A model generated the notes under the pieces. That model saw nothing but the letters and a program-made list of their open reading frames with translations, made no database searches and was not told where the DNA came from. The translations under genes and the position numbers were made by a program. 64,000 nucleotides of DNA from Kondoa malvinella (Eukaryota; Basidiomycota; Agaricostilbomycetes; Agaricostilbales; Kondoaceae). The stretch lies in contig BCIM01000011.1 of NCBI GenBank assembly GCA_039545315.1, forward strand, positions 372,001 to 436,000. The letters run 5' to 3'. Of the stretch, positions 45,676-56,413 are shown piece after piece (the first letter of the stretch is position 1; every line of letters starts with the position of its first letter).

Positions 45676-47124
45676 ATGGACGAAATACCCGAATCTCTCG
45701 CTGGCAGTCCTGCGGTCGCACTTCTCTTTCAGGCGATTGCATTGGCTCTCGGCTTGATCGCAAGAGCTACATTCGAGTATGACCCGTCGGATTATAATTT
45801 GTGAGTCCTCTCTCGCTGTACTTTAGCGCTGGCTAAAGTGTCGAGGCAGCTTCGGGTTCAGTAAGCTGGCTGAAAGTAGTGTCATGCAATCCCTCATTGC
45901 GGTCCTATAGCTCCCAATCTAGCTTGTGCTATCGTCTATGTCGTTGGTCCCTCACCGATGTCCTTTTAGTGCATTTTGAATGACCAAAACAGGTCGTCTT
46001 CTCTCTATTGACAATTCTTCATATCGGTCTCACGATCCGCTCGAGAGCGTGGTCTGGTGTATTAGCTATTCTAGGCGGGCTATGTGAGATAGGCGGATGG
46101 ATAGGTCGTCTAGGCGGGCATTACAGCACGGATGGTCTTGCGTATTATCTCCTCCAGCAGATTTTGACAGTGATAGCGCCGGTCTTTTGTAAGTCGCCCT
46201 TGGTATGGGGCATTCGCAGCTTAGCTCAAGGTGATAGTCTCGGCTATGTGCTACACTCTGTTTGGCAAGCTTATCATCCTGCAAGAAGCTAGATGGGCTA
46301 GATATGGGCCAAAAGCATACAGTAAGTCCGCTTGATCTATCAAGGCCTGTCTAACGTTTTACAGTTATATTCTTTGTCACCGTCGATGTGATCTGTCTCG
46401 TTTTGCAAGGTATTGATGAAAAGAACCTCTTTGTCTTCGCTGATGCCTCTGTTCGTTCTTTCTCATCAGGTATCGGAGGCGGCATGAGCGGTGGAGGTGC
46501 CGGAGCTGGTAACTTCTCAACTGTCGAATTGGGACGCAAAATCTACCTCAGCGGCATATGCTTTCAACTCGCAAACACAATTTTGTTTGCCTATCTCGTC
46601 TTTGAATACTTTTGGCGAATGAAGAAAGAGTCTCAAGTTGGATTTCGCGAATATGACAAACCTTTGCGAAAGCTTGCTGTTGGTCTTACGGTTGTGAACG
46701 TGCTCATTATCGTTCGTAACATATTGTGAGTGCTGTCTTATCGATGTGAACGAGTCGCTGAAGAGTCTTATAGCCGAGTCTGCGAGTTGGCTGAAGGTTT
46801 CGATGGTTCGTCTGACACTCAATTGCGGATAATAGCTCATCATTCTAACAGGTCACCTTGCTACGACTGAAGTATATTTCGCTACTCTCGATGCTCTGCC
46901 TATGGTTCTCGCTTTCGCCGTGCTTGCGTGAGTGCATTCAGGTCCAGGTACACATTATTCTGAGCCAGCCGAGTCTAGTTATAGCCATCCTATATTCACA
47001 ACGCGCAGAATATCATCGTCATTCGATCGAGAAGGGAAGATGCAAGAAGAATAGTGACGACAACTCGATCCTGTATGCAACTAGTATGCGACTGTCAGTG
47101 TCAACACACCTTACGATGCTCTGA
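45676..47124 (+). CDS. RTA1-like lipid-translocating membrane protein
   Basis: Starts MDEIPESLAGSPAVALLFQA at 45676. Seven or so membrane helices are spread over about seven exons: LTILHIGLTI, GGLCEIGGWIGRLGGHY, DGLAYYLLQQILTVIAPVF, IFFVTVDVICLVLQGIDE, GRKIYLSGICFQLANTILFA, then VNVLIIVRNILYRVCELAEG and the EVYFATLDALPMVLAFAVLA helix. This order, with GGxIGR and RxxYRxxEL-type motifs, marks the fungal RTA1/RSB1/RTM1 family, linked to sphingoid base release and drug tolerance. A Gly/Ala-rich loop (GIGGGMSGGGAGAG) lies between helices 4 and 5. The last exon, to TGA at 47122, was placed by phase. Confidence 0.82.
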
Positions 47125-47239
47125 GGCAGTCCCATCCAGGAGACTTCTCTGAAATGATCCAGTTTAGCGGGCTCCACTCCTCCAATAATGCGATTTGGTC
47201 ATCGTGCATGATTGATCATGATAAACAAATCGCATTTCC

Positions 47240-47300
47240 ATCCTAATTTCCTTTTCTTTCCCCCTCTCTTTCTCTCTCCAATCACTTCTCGCAGCAAGAT
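47240..47300 (+). promoter_or_regulatory. CT-rich core promoter of the Rds1-like gene
   Basis: A pyrimidine tract (TTTCCTTTTCTTTCCCCCTC, then TTTCTCTCTCC) runs to about 20 bases before the ATG at 47305. Such CT boxes near the transcription start are usual in strongly expressed fungal genes, so high expression is inferred. Confidence 0.5.
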
Positions 47301-47304
47301 CAAT

Positions 47305-49150
47305 ATGCTTTCTGCTTCCATCATCGCTCTCGCTTCCCTTCTTGGCGCCTCTGCTGTGCCAGTCGCTGTCGGTCCGGAGAACAAGTTGCTCGCTCGCAAC
47401 AATGGCCCTGTATCTGGAGGTGCCTTCCCTGCCACCGAATTTCAGCCATACATGGATCCAATGAAGAACACTTGTGAGTTCGGCTTTCTACTCAGGTTTG
47501 CACAGTGTGGCTAATTTATGTGCATAGCATTGGCTCCCTACCCCACATGCAAGGTCCCATTCAATGAGTCAGAGTCCTGTGGCTGATCGTCTGTGCAGAC
47601 CGCGCTTTGTCAAACTTTGAGTGAGTGTCCAAATATATGATACATGATCGGCCACTTATTTCCATTTCCAGTTATGCCAGTTTCAACCTGGGTCTCTACC
47701 AAGAGTACATCGAGTTGGACTTGGTATGGTACATTACTATGACATGTATACCTGCTAATTGCCCCGTAGTTCAACTATGGTCTTGTTCGATTTAGCGATG
47801 AAGAATTCGCCGAAGCTGGGCTAGGGCCTGCGGAGACTAGTCTCCTCAGATACATGGCTCAACAGGAGCAGGGCCATGCTCAGCTGGTGAGTGCCTTGCA
47901 CATTATCATTTTTGACTCACATTGATGCTTCGACACGCTTTAGCTCACCAACATCCTCGGACCTGGAGCAGCAAAGCAGGTATTTTGCCACGCAGCTCCT
48001 ATTTAGCAGATCTAATTCGCTGATGTCAACTCGTGATGTTCTTCAGTGCACTTATGACTATACTGGGGCATTCAATAATGTTCGTGAATATGTTGATTTC
48101 AATCAACGCCTCACAAGATGGGGTGAATCTGGTATGTTTTTAATTATAAAGAATTAGATGATTGTTTTATGAGGCTTCTAGGTGTATGGGGATTTTTAAC
48201 ATCACTCAATTCTCGTGACAGCGCTCAGCTCTTGTCTCAATCCATCGCTGTATGTATTCCTCTGCCTGTGTGTCTTACAAGCTGACCAACGTGAGTAGAC
48301 CGAAGCTCGCCAACAAATGATCTTCCGTCAATTCACGTGAGTTTGCTCTACCCCCATACATCCACGAAGTGCTCATATTCTATACCAGCGGAGCCTTCCC
48401 AATGCCTGTCTATTTTGAATCTGGTAATTCGGTCGCGCGCATTTGTGGCTAAGACTGAACCGATTTTCAGGTATTCCCCAAAACTGGGCCTGGACTTTGG
48501 TGAGTCATTCTTATTGAACATGGTTGCCTTACTAATAGCCGGTTGCACATTGTAGCTCGCCCCATACATCAAGTCTTGTCCAGAAGGAACTCCTCGCATC
48601 CAGTGGAGCAACTTCCCAGCTTTGACTGTCGAGAACGTCTCTCCTCTCAACTACGAAGGCTCCAAGGCTGCCGTGTCTACCAATCGCACTGCCAACATTG
48701 CTGAAGGCCAGCAGATCAACCTATCATGGGAAGACCCTGGCAAGAAGGTCGGACCAAACAACAGTTACATCACACGTCGTGCTAGCGGTGATGCCAAATA
48801 TGGTGTGTTGCATCTCCTTCATGCAGATTCAGGAGCTCACGTCTATCAGCTCTTTTGGTTTCTATGCTCAATGCTACCTATGTCCCTCTCGACAACGTCA
48901 AGTCCAACTCTGCCAGCTTCTACTTCCCTAACAACAACCCTATTTACGAGACCGACATCGTGCCCAGAGGCGAGAACGTTCTCAACGGCACCAACTTCAT
49001 CGCAATCACTTCCGACAACCCATATGTCACTCCCTTCAACCTCACCATGGTAAGCTAATTTTGTTTTCTTGGATTACAACCATTGCTGATGATTGCCGCT
49101 AGGTCAACTCCTACTTGGTTGCTGGTCCAGCTATCCTTCAGTCTGGTTAA
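47305..49150 (+). CDS. Secreted ferritin-like protein (Rds1-type stress protein)
   Basis: Signal peptide MLSASIIALASLLGASAVP, then at least ten exons. The ferritin-like helical domain is recognisable: LGLYQEYIELDLFNYGLVRF, RYMAQQEQGHAQLLTNILGP, YVDFNQRLTRWGESG and SQSIATEARQQMIFRQFTGA. These Glu and Glu-x-x-His positions suit a di-metal site, followed by PMPVYFESGIPQNWAWTLL. The C-terminal half is an immunoglobulin-like or beta domain with several Asn glycosylation sites (NRTANIAEG, LNATYVPLD, LNGTNF), ending AILQSG. Fungal homologues are induced by starvation or stress and their function is unknown. The exons at 47530-47660 and 48800-48870 need care: one frame there meets a stop unless spliced. 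Confidence 0.8.
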
Positions 49151-49322
49151 GCAATGCGCATGCGACCTCGACAGAAGATGATGCATTCTGGTCAAGTAAT
49201 CAAAAGCGTAAAAAGGACATTGTTTTATAGCCTAGCAGTCTAGCAGATATAATAGAAGCCATTCACGGCCGTGGTACTTATTCTGACGACCTTTGAAGAT
49301 CTTTGGCTCTGGCTCTCTTTGC

Positions 49323-50889
49323 ATGTCCACCACATCCGCTGTGTCTATACGGCATCCGATTAACAGCCTGCGGACACTATGTACGACACAGCAGTACTTT
49401 GACGTTGCCAACGCCCTCCTGCTAGTCGGCGAATTCGTCCTCTGCCAGTTGATCATTCGACATGTCGCGTATACGGAAATTGATTGGAGCACCTATATGC
49501 AGCAAGTGCAGCTGGTAGAGAAGGGAGAGAGGGACTATTCACGCATACAAGGCGACACAGGACCTCTGGTGTCAGTCAAGCTCTTTGGCAGCCTCGTTGA
49601 AGCTCACGTTTGAAGTAAAAAGATACCCTGCTGGACATGTCTACCTTTACACACTGCTCGCATGGGTCACGGACGGAGGCAAAAACGTCTGGCTAGCACA
49701 GCAAATCTTTGCGGGCGTCTACCTGCTATCACTCTTCTTAGTGACCAGATTGTTCGCGGCGACTAAATCTGTGCGTATAAGCTCTGACTCTGAAAGTATG
49801 TGTACTGAAAGCAATACAGTAGATGCCAACGCTTGCGTTGTTCGTCTTGCCGCTGTCAAAACGCTTGCATTCGATCTATGTGCTGCGCCTGTTCAACGAT
49901 GGTCTCGCCATGCTATTTCTGTATGCTGCGATATATGCATTGGTAAAGAAAAGACAGACCGCTACAGCTGTACTATACAGGTGAGTATGCTGCTTCACTT
50001 GAGCCATCGAATGACAAAGTCTCCAGTTTGGCTCTATCCGTCAAGATGAACATTCTGCTGTTCCTTCCAGGCATTCTGGTACTATTCCTGCTCAGCTCGG
50101 GTCTGAAGGCTACACTGCGGCAATTCTCACTGATAGCGTTGATACAAGTCAGTCTTCTCTCTTCGATCTTACCCGACCAGAACTGATTTCACTCGAACAG
50201 ATTCTGCTCGCTCTGCCGTTCGCTTTAGAGAATCCGCAAGCATATCTCAAAGGCGCTTTCGACCTGTCTCGCGTCTTTCTACACAAATGGACAGTCAATT
50301 GGCGTTTCATCCCGGAACATTCATTCGCATCGCGATCTTTCGCCAACCTACTGCTGCTCTTGCATGGATCTTGGCTCATTCATTTTGGCTTAAGGTGGCT
50401 GGAACCACATGGAGGTCTCTTCCGCGTGACTAGAAGACTGCTTGCTGCCCCTCAACATGCTGGCACGCTTTTTCCCAGCTTGCTCACACCCGATTGTGCG
50501 TTGTCAATCCGTCCGTAGGATTAGCTGATATGTCTATAGTCGCCTTGGATGTAATCTTCACCAGCAATCTCATCGGCATTCTTTTCGCTCGATCGTTGCA
50601 CTATCAGTTCTACAGCTGGTATGCCTTCCAAGCCGTATATCTCGTCTTCAGAGCACCTGTGCCGCCTGTATCGAGGTGAGTGACACGATTCTGCATTTTA
50701 CAACCGCTGAACCCCAGTAGATTCGGAATCCTGATGGGAATAGAAGCATGTTGGAACATTTACCCTTCAACTAAACTGTCGTCGGGCGTATTGGTTCTGC
50801 TGCACGCGTGCTTGCTTATGGGATGTTACCGACTTGAGCCTGTAGCGTATCGTGGGCGGAATAGGAGGAAGTCACTCAAAGTACAATGA
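49323..50889 (+). CDS. ALG3: Dol-P-Man:Man5GlcNAc2-PP-Dol alpha-1,3-mannosyltransferase (Alg3)
   Basis: Start ATG at 49323 ([20 protein letters not shown]); about seven exons to TGA at 50887-50889. The family block spans an intron: [31 protein letters not shown] joined to [12 protein letters not shown]. Then come [21 protein letters not shown] helices, [34 protein letters not shown] and [20 protein letters not shown], ending in a basic tail ([11 protein letters not shown]) resembling a dilysine-type ER signal. The enzyme adds the sixth mannose to the lipid-linked oligosaccharide in the ER lumen, using dolichol-P-mannose. Confidence 0.92.
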
Positions 50890-50957
50890 GGGTAGTAATG
50901 CATAGAACATTTAGATCTTAATGATAGACAAGTTTGCTTCATACAGATACGAATAGC

Positions 50958-53732
50958 CTAATCCCGTTCTGAGAGATGCAGACGTGTGCCGATTGGTGGC
51001 CTTGCGACACCTCTGAAGCTGTTCTCGCGATGAAGCACCTTCTCGACATCTTCTAATCCGAAGAAGCCGTCTGTCCAAAATATGAGCTTGTGCAGGTTTT
51101 AGGTGATTCAAGGCACTCACATCCGCCCATCATATCATCCATAGACTCGATACCGCTACCATTGGTCATGGACCTGGCTCGAGTATGCTTGAGTGGTTGA
51201 CCAGTCTTTGCATCGACTTCTCCTTGGTGATGACTAGAACACACTTCAATGTCATCCAGACAGATTCGAGCTTCACATACTCGACGAACGTCAAATTAGG
51301 CCTGCGATTCGCTTCTCTGTGTAAGTGGACGATCACTGCGTATTGCACATCAATAGTGCTCCGTAATTACTGACAATACACGCACTCCTTTGTACGTCGA
51401 TCAAGTATGCGCGCAGCGTGTCGAGGAACCTAGGCGTTTGCAGATGCTTGGACGATGCACAAACCGACAGACCGTCGTCCTTGATGATGTAGCCAATACC
51501 AAAGCCATCAGGTACAGTCGCAGCGAAGCCGAAGAAGCTACAGAGGCACATCAGCTTGAAGTAAAGCTGAAGGCAAAACAGACTCACCGGAGCGAAGGAT
51601 TACCGCAATTACTGGTGGAAAGCGTAGAATGGCTCAAACGAGAGTATGCCTCATCTTTGAAGAAAGCAGGTGGTTCGCTGCCATCTTGAGTTGCCAAGCA
51701 GTACATGGCGTACAACAGCCGATCTTGACCAAGGCCCTTTGAGCACTCGCGCGTAATGTTGGTGTGTGCTTTGCAAGCCGTACGCAAAGCTTCAATCTTG
51801 TCCTTCTCGGGCGCCTCCGAGCAGAATTTCTACGGTCGCATCAGCGGCTTGTCAATAAATGTTAGGAGCTACTGACCTTGACGAATTCCACACTTTCCGG
51901 CTGGACAGACCGAATAGATTCAGTTCGACCATGCAAGAAGGCTTTCGTCATTGCTGGCTCGTAGGTGGAATCCGTTCGACCGTAAAGTGTAAAGTAGGTA
52001 GCTTGGTAGGCCATTTGCACGAAAGCATCGGGCGAGAAGCCGTGACCTATACAGGCATTAATCAGGTATTCCATGCAGATGAGAAAGGCTCACGAGTGAT
52101 GAAGTTCTTGCCATATTTCTCAAACTCCAATGAACAGACTTCATTCTGGCAGATCAAGTCGCTCAGGCGAGTTTCGCCGAAACGAACGCCCATCTTGAGC
52201 TCTGGAGTCATATTCCAGTCCAACTTCTTAGGCGTGGTATCCACTTCCTCGACCATTTCTTCCTCGATGGAGTCACCTTTCGTAGGCGCTTTCTTGCCAG
52301 CACCAGTGGCATACGGCGAAGTCTTTGCTTTGAATAGAGTACCAGCATGCGAATTGATGGTCTTGGCGAACAGGAGGATCAGGTTGGTATAAACGTCAGC
52401 GACGAATCTACCAAGCCGATCAGTGCTGTTCTAGCTCTGTAGGGATGGCATACCGCAGCACTGTATGACCATCTACACCACTGTGCTCAAAGTTGACTCC
52501 AGCTGCTCCGTTGGCGCAGACAATGATTTGCAGCTTGTCGTAGTATCGATTGGTGCAAGTACCGACTTGAATGCCTAAACATACAATCAGACCATGCTCA
52601 ACACACAGTAAGCTAACGAACCTTTCTCGAGCTTGTACGTTCCACACAACATGTTGGCGCACAACTCATCCGGTCCTTGAGGTTCAGTATCATCCAAACA
52701 AAGCACAAACAGCGCTTTATCCACAATTTCCAGACAAGCTGCATTCTCCTCGTCCTCACCCAGGACATCCCTGAGCTTGGCCCAAGTCTTTCGATTCTCA
52801 GTGCTGAGCACACCAATAGCACCTTGCGCTACTTGGTTCATTGGTGTCTTGTCTGATTCTTCGATGATGGCTTCTAGGTTCATTAAGAGGGAACGTTCGG
52901 TCAAGAGTGGTCGGTGGGAAGAGTCGAGCACGTCGAACCAATAGAATTCACCTCGGCGCATGACGACAATGTGTCGAGAGTCGTTAAATGAAGAAATGCG
53001 ACATCCGTGTCTGTACGATCGTCAGCAAAAAGTCAAGAGCTGGGAGAGAAGCCTACTCGGTGGGAATGCGAGCTGTCCCGAACAGACGGGTATATTGATA
53101 CATATCCAAAGGAGTGCCTCTGATATCGTCAGGTGGTAGCTGCCCAGTCCGGAGGTCGTGAATGAAGCCTAGCGTAGATAGGATCAGAGAGGAAGCTCGC
53201 ATGAGCTGGGAGCCCCGCGATGGTGTGGGGTCATCTCTGCACTTGATGAGAAATTGTGCCAAGCTGTGAGAGATTGACATACTGCAAGATGAAGAAAGGG
53301 TTCAGGGAGAGCACCACAGGATCTGCATAGTTCAAGTAGGATTCGTCCTACGATTGGTCAGCTAAATATGCGTGGTCGAGATTTGGCTTACCCAGAACTC
53401 TTCGATATAACTCATTTTGCCAGAAGCATACTCTTGAAGCTTCTTCTGCAACTCCGGACCTTCCTTCTTGAGGAACTCGTCCGCTAGATCTTCAGTCTTT
53501 TTCTGAGCTGCAGCGCTTTGTAGGCCTTTGGTCGCGCGCAGATATCTGTTTATGCACTTTAGCTGCTGGTTCAATGACTAAGCATAGAGCTGACCGCTTG
53601 ATAGTGTCCTCTAGTGGAGGAATAGGCAGCTTAGGCAGCTTGTTCTGGCCTATGGGAGCGCTCAGCTTGCGAATAGCCCGAACAAGACTTGTGCTTACTG
53701 GCCATTGTGACGCCTTCATAGATCTTTGACAT
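50958..53732 (-). CDS. Carnitine O-acyltransferase (Yat-type, with C-terminal extension)
   Basis: Starts MSKIYEGVTMA at 53732, then KLPKLPIPPLEDTIKRYL, the classical N-terminal motif. Core blocks: LPPDDIRGTPLDMYQYTRLF, RHIVVMRRGEFYWFDVLD, WAKLRDVLGEDEENAACLEI, GAAGVNFEHSGVDGHTVLR with the catalytic His, and YQATYFTLYGRTDSTYEPA near the end of the core with IIKDDGLSV. After the usual end of the fold (FLDTLRAYLIDVQR) the gene continues ~90 residues: PNLTFVEYVKLESVWMTLK, a basic Ser-rich loop, and GFFGLEDVEKVLHRENSF ending SERD. Transfers acetyl groups between CoA and carnitine. It lacks a clear mitochondrial leader or SKL, so a cytosolic Yat2-like role is inferred. Confidence 0.88.
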
Positions 53733-54066
53733 GATGTGGCCGTTGGTCGCAGTCAAGGGAGGTGTGGATTGTATACACCAGTCCTGTTTCTTCCGAGATA
53801 TAGGACCAGCTGACTATAAGGGAGTAGAGGGAGAGGGGGAGTTGAATAGAAAATACAAGAGAACACGTTGCCAAATGACAGCAAATCGCATAAGGCAACT
53901 GAAAAGTAAGCAGATGAGCTGGTAGCTTGTGAACTAGAAGTGCTCCGTGTTGTGTCGGAGTGGAATTCGCGTCCGGCTAAACCTGTCTTATCACTTATCG
54001 ATTAGGCCGTGCTACTCTTGCTTATGCAAAGTCCACATTGTATGGCTCGGACGCCAGCAGCTCTCT
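53733..54066. promoter_or_regulatory. Divergent intergenic region (carnitine acyltransferase / BTB gene)
   Basis: About 330 bases between divergent genes. It probably also contains the unresolved first exon of the BTB gene (an ATG frame at ~54025-54066 is a candidate). No repeat or RNA gene seen. Confidence 0.35.
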
Positions 54067-55872
54067 TTGCGCTAGATTCTGTCGGATCAGATCTGTGACA
54101 TCTCTCAGCTTTCGACTTCTGAGCAGAATTCGTCCATTTTCGCTTCATGCTTTGCAACCGTATTCTCGCCCGATAGAGCTATATCCGCACCAGTATACCT
54201 GTCATCTGAGCGTCGCTTTACTCGGAGCTTCGAGTCTTTCAGCCTGACGAAAAGATTGAAATTTCCATCATGGACGAATTCGTCGTGAAATGCAGGACAA
54301 CGTATATCAGCTCCAATGCTCTTGTGATCTTGCATCTCTCACATCAGTCAACTTAGGATCGAATTTGACAGCCCGAATTTCTTCTCGACATGTTTCCTGG
54401 AAGATGGATATACTGAAGGCGAAAGCAAGACCGTCACAGTCCGCTCTCATCCGCTACTCTTTGACTATATAATCGAGTCCGTCACCTGTCTATGTTGAAG
54501 GCCTGCTGGTGATGTCTATCTAGATATCTGTCTGGCAATGACATTCTGCCTTTGAACCCTGCTGCATTGCCGCGTGTAATGACTCTAGAGACAGCATGTA
54601 CCTGACATGTATCTTCTGCTTCGTAACCTCTCTAAGTCTATTTTCATGCAGACAAAAATCTCCTCAAAGATGCTCAATACTATCAGCTAGACGGTCTGGT
54701 CCGAATGCTTCAAACGCCTCAAATCGGTCAAGCTCAAATGAAAGCTCTGTGCGACATTGGTCCGGTCGTCAACTTTGATCAACTAGGGTCGGCGGAAGCC
54801 GATATATGGGACAAGCTCTACTTATCGGACCGCGGTATTGCGCTAAACGATACGAATGAATCACTGGCTCTCTTCTACGCGGAAGATCTACACATATGCA
54901 TGACTCGACACTGGCAAGAGGGCTGGCGACCGCACACTGCTGCAATCACCTTGCCAGAGAATCACACCAACAATCTGATTCGCAAGCTGGAGACCGTCCC
55001 GCAGTCCACTAAAATCTGTCTCAGCCAGAGTGTTTACTTCTGGCGCTGGCTCACTATACCATCGATCACGATCAACGGCAGGCAAATCGGCGGCGAGGTC
55101 ATGGACAATTTCTTTAACCAAGAACCATGCGAGGTGAACGAGCCCTTGACTTTCTTGACCAAGTGCTGGCCAATCGACCAGTGGTGGGTATTGTGAGCGT
55201 CCATTTTGTCGTTCAAAGTCCGTCAACCTGATGTCTCGATCAGGTATGAACTCGATATGCTACATCCTTTCTATCATCGCGACAGCGGTGAACCGGAGCA
55301 CTTTCGGACATGTGCTCAGATCGAAGCTATCTACTTTACTATTGAGCGCGCGCACCCACTCGAATCCAGCTGTCACGACTTGATTTACAAGATCTCCCAT
55401 ATTCGGATAGCTACGGCAACCCACGTCTTGCCTCACGCACTGTCGTACACCTCGTCTGCATATGCTTCAGCTCATGAAGAAAAGAACAAGGACAAGCCGC
55501 AACTTGTTCGATTCGAAGGACCTATCGAAGTGGATACAAGCGAGAATGTTTTGCGGGTCAATATTGCTGAGGCTGACGCAGAAGTGACTATCTCCGGAGT
55601 GAGCACATCTCATGTGACTGAATGATACAAGCTGACGGCCAGTACAGACTGTTGACATTGACAATGAAGTTTCGGTAACAGGCGACGTCACAGTCAGCGA
55701 CGATGTATCAGTCTCAGGAGATGTCGGAGTGTCTGGCGATGTTTCCGTGGTAGGACAAGTGGACGTTATTGGGGATGTTGGAATCATAGCAGGCGACCCG
55801 ATAAAGGTGCAGGTAGTGCAAAATGAAGAAGAGTCGCCAGCACCGCCAGCCAAAAGGTTGCGCCGTAGATGA
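54067..55872 (+). CDS. BTB/POZ (KCTD-like) protein with C-terminal hexapeptide repeats
   Basis: Read exon by exon with agreeing phases. ISIMDEFVVKCRTTIEFDSP, NFFSTCFLEDGYTEG, VTVRSHPLLFDYIIEYLSGN and MTLETAYKNLLKDAQYYQLD form a T1-type BTB domain. Then a ~290-residue region of unknown fold (DQLGSAEADIWDKLYLSDRG, WRWLTIPSITINGRQIGGEV, YELDMLHPFYHRDSGEPEHF, CHDLIYKISHIRIATATHVL). Exons end at 55192, 55244-55598 and 55648-55872. The last exon encodes tandem V-x-V-x-G-D hexads, an acidic patch and a basic end (AKRLRRR) that could be a nuclear signal. BTB domains oligomerise and often recruit cullin-3. The 5' exon is not resolved; the frame is open only from ~54067. Confidence 0.65.
55594..55800 (+). 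repeat. Protein-coding hexapeptide repeat array (about nine units)
   Basis: In-frame 18-nt units in the BTB gene: VTISGT, VDIDNE, VSVTGD, VTVSDD, VSVSGD, VGVSGD, VSVVGQ, VDVIGD, VGIIAG. The first unit straddles the intron 55599-55647. DNA copies have diverged at codon third positions, so the array is old and kept at protein level, not a fresh microsatellite expansion. Alternating Val at positions 1 and 3 with Gly-Asp turns suggests a beta-solenoid or beta-roll. Confidence 0.85.
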
Positions 55873-55876
55873 AGCT

Positions 55877-56164
55877 CTACAGACTCTCCAGTGGCAGAAG
55901 AAAGCAGAAAGTTCGCATGTCAGCAAGGCCTTCAAGATACGGGCGCATCTCCTCAAAAGTCTGATTCACCAGCTCGTTGGTGATGGATTCACAGGCGCTC
56001 TCGGGACAAAGCGAGGCTTGTGCAACGTAGGAGAGCCAGCTTCCATGCAAGAGAGAGGACGCGCTTTCAGGTAGATTGCTTCGCACGCATACAGCGTTGT
56101 GCGACCTTTTCGATATGCGGAAGCTTAACAAGCGATATTGGGCCTTCGGTCCAGGATGAAGCAT
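55877..56164 (-). CDS. Possible small gene (~80 aa), unknown
   Basis: Two exons can be joined in phase: MLHPGPKAQYR and FASSLLHGSWLSYVAQASLC, then ACESITNELVNQTFEEMRPY, LEGLADMRTF and a stop at 55877. The helical character and the CPESAC pair are plausible for a small mitochondrial protein, but no family is recognised and the splice sites are weak. It would end four bases from the end of the convergent BTB gene, tighter than other convergent pairs here. Treat as tentative. Confidence 0.3.
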   Translation of the reverse strand: MLHPGPKAQYRLLSFRISKRSHNAVCVRSNLPESASSLLHGSWLSYVAQASLCPESACESITNELVNQTFEEMRPYLEGLADMRTFCFLLPLESL

Positions 56165-56413
56165 GTAATTGCAATCTAATAGGCTTATCGCTCGACGTGC
56201 AGAGCTTGTAGACAATTTGTGGACTAGCCGACCAGACCGGACTGGCCTTTGAGCGAAGCAGAGTCTCTTGCTTCCCTCATCCTCTTGTTGTGTCTGCGCC
56301 TGTCTCTGTTGCGCTGTCAGGCTTGAATTTGTGTGCTTCTGGTTATCTTCGTCTTCGCTCCTTCAACTTGGCCCGCGACGTTTCCTGCCGTTCACTGGTG
56401 AACACGATGATCC

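Noticed and set aside
48780..48930. Apparent frame break in the Rds1-like gene
   Set aside because: An intron of about 60 nt after SGDAK restores the frame to LNATYVPLD, so the gene is intact.
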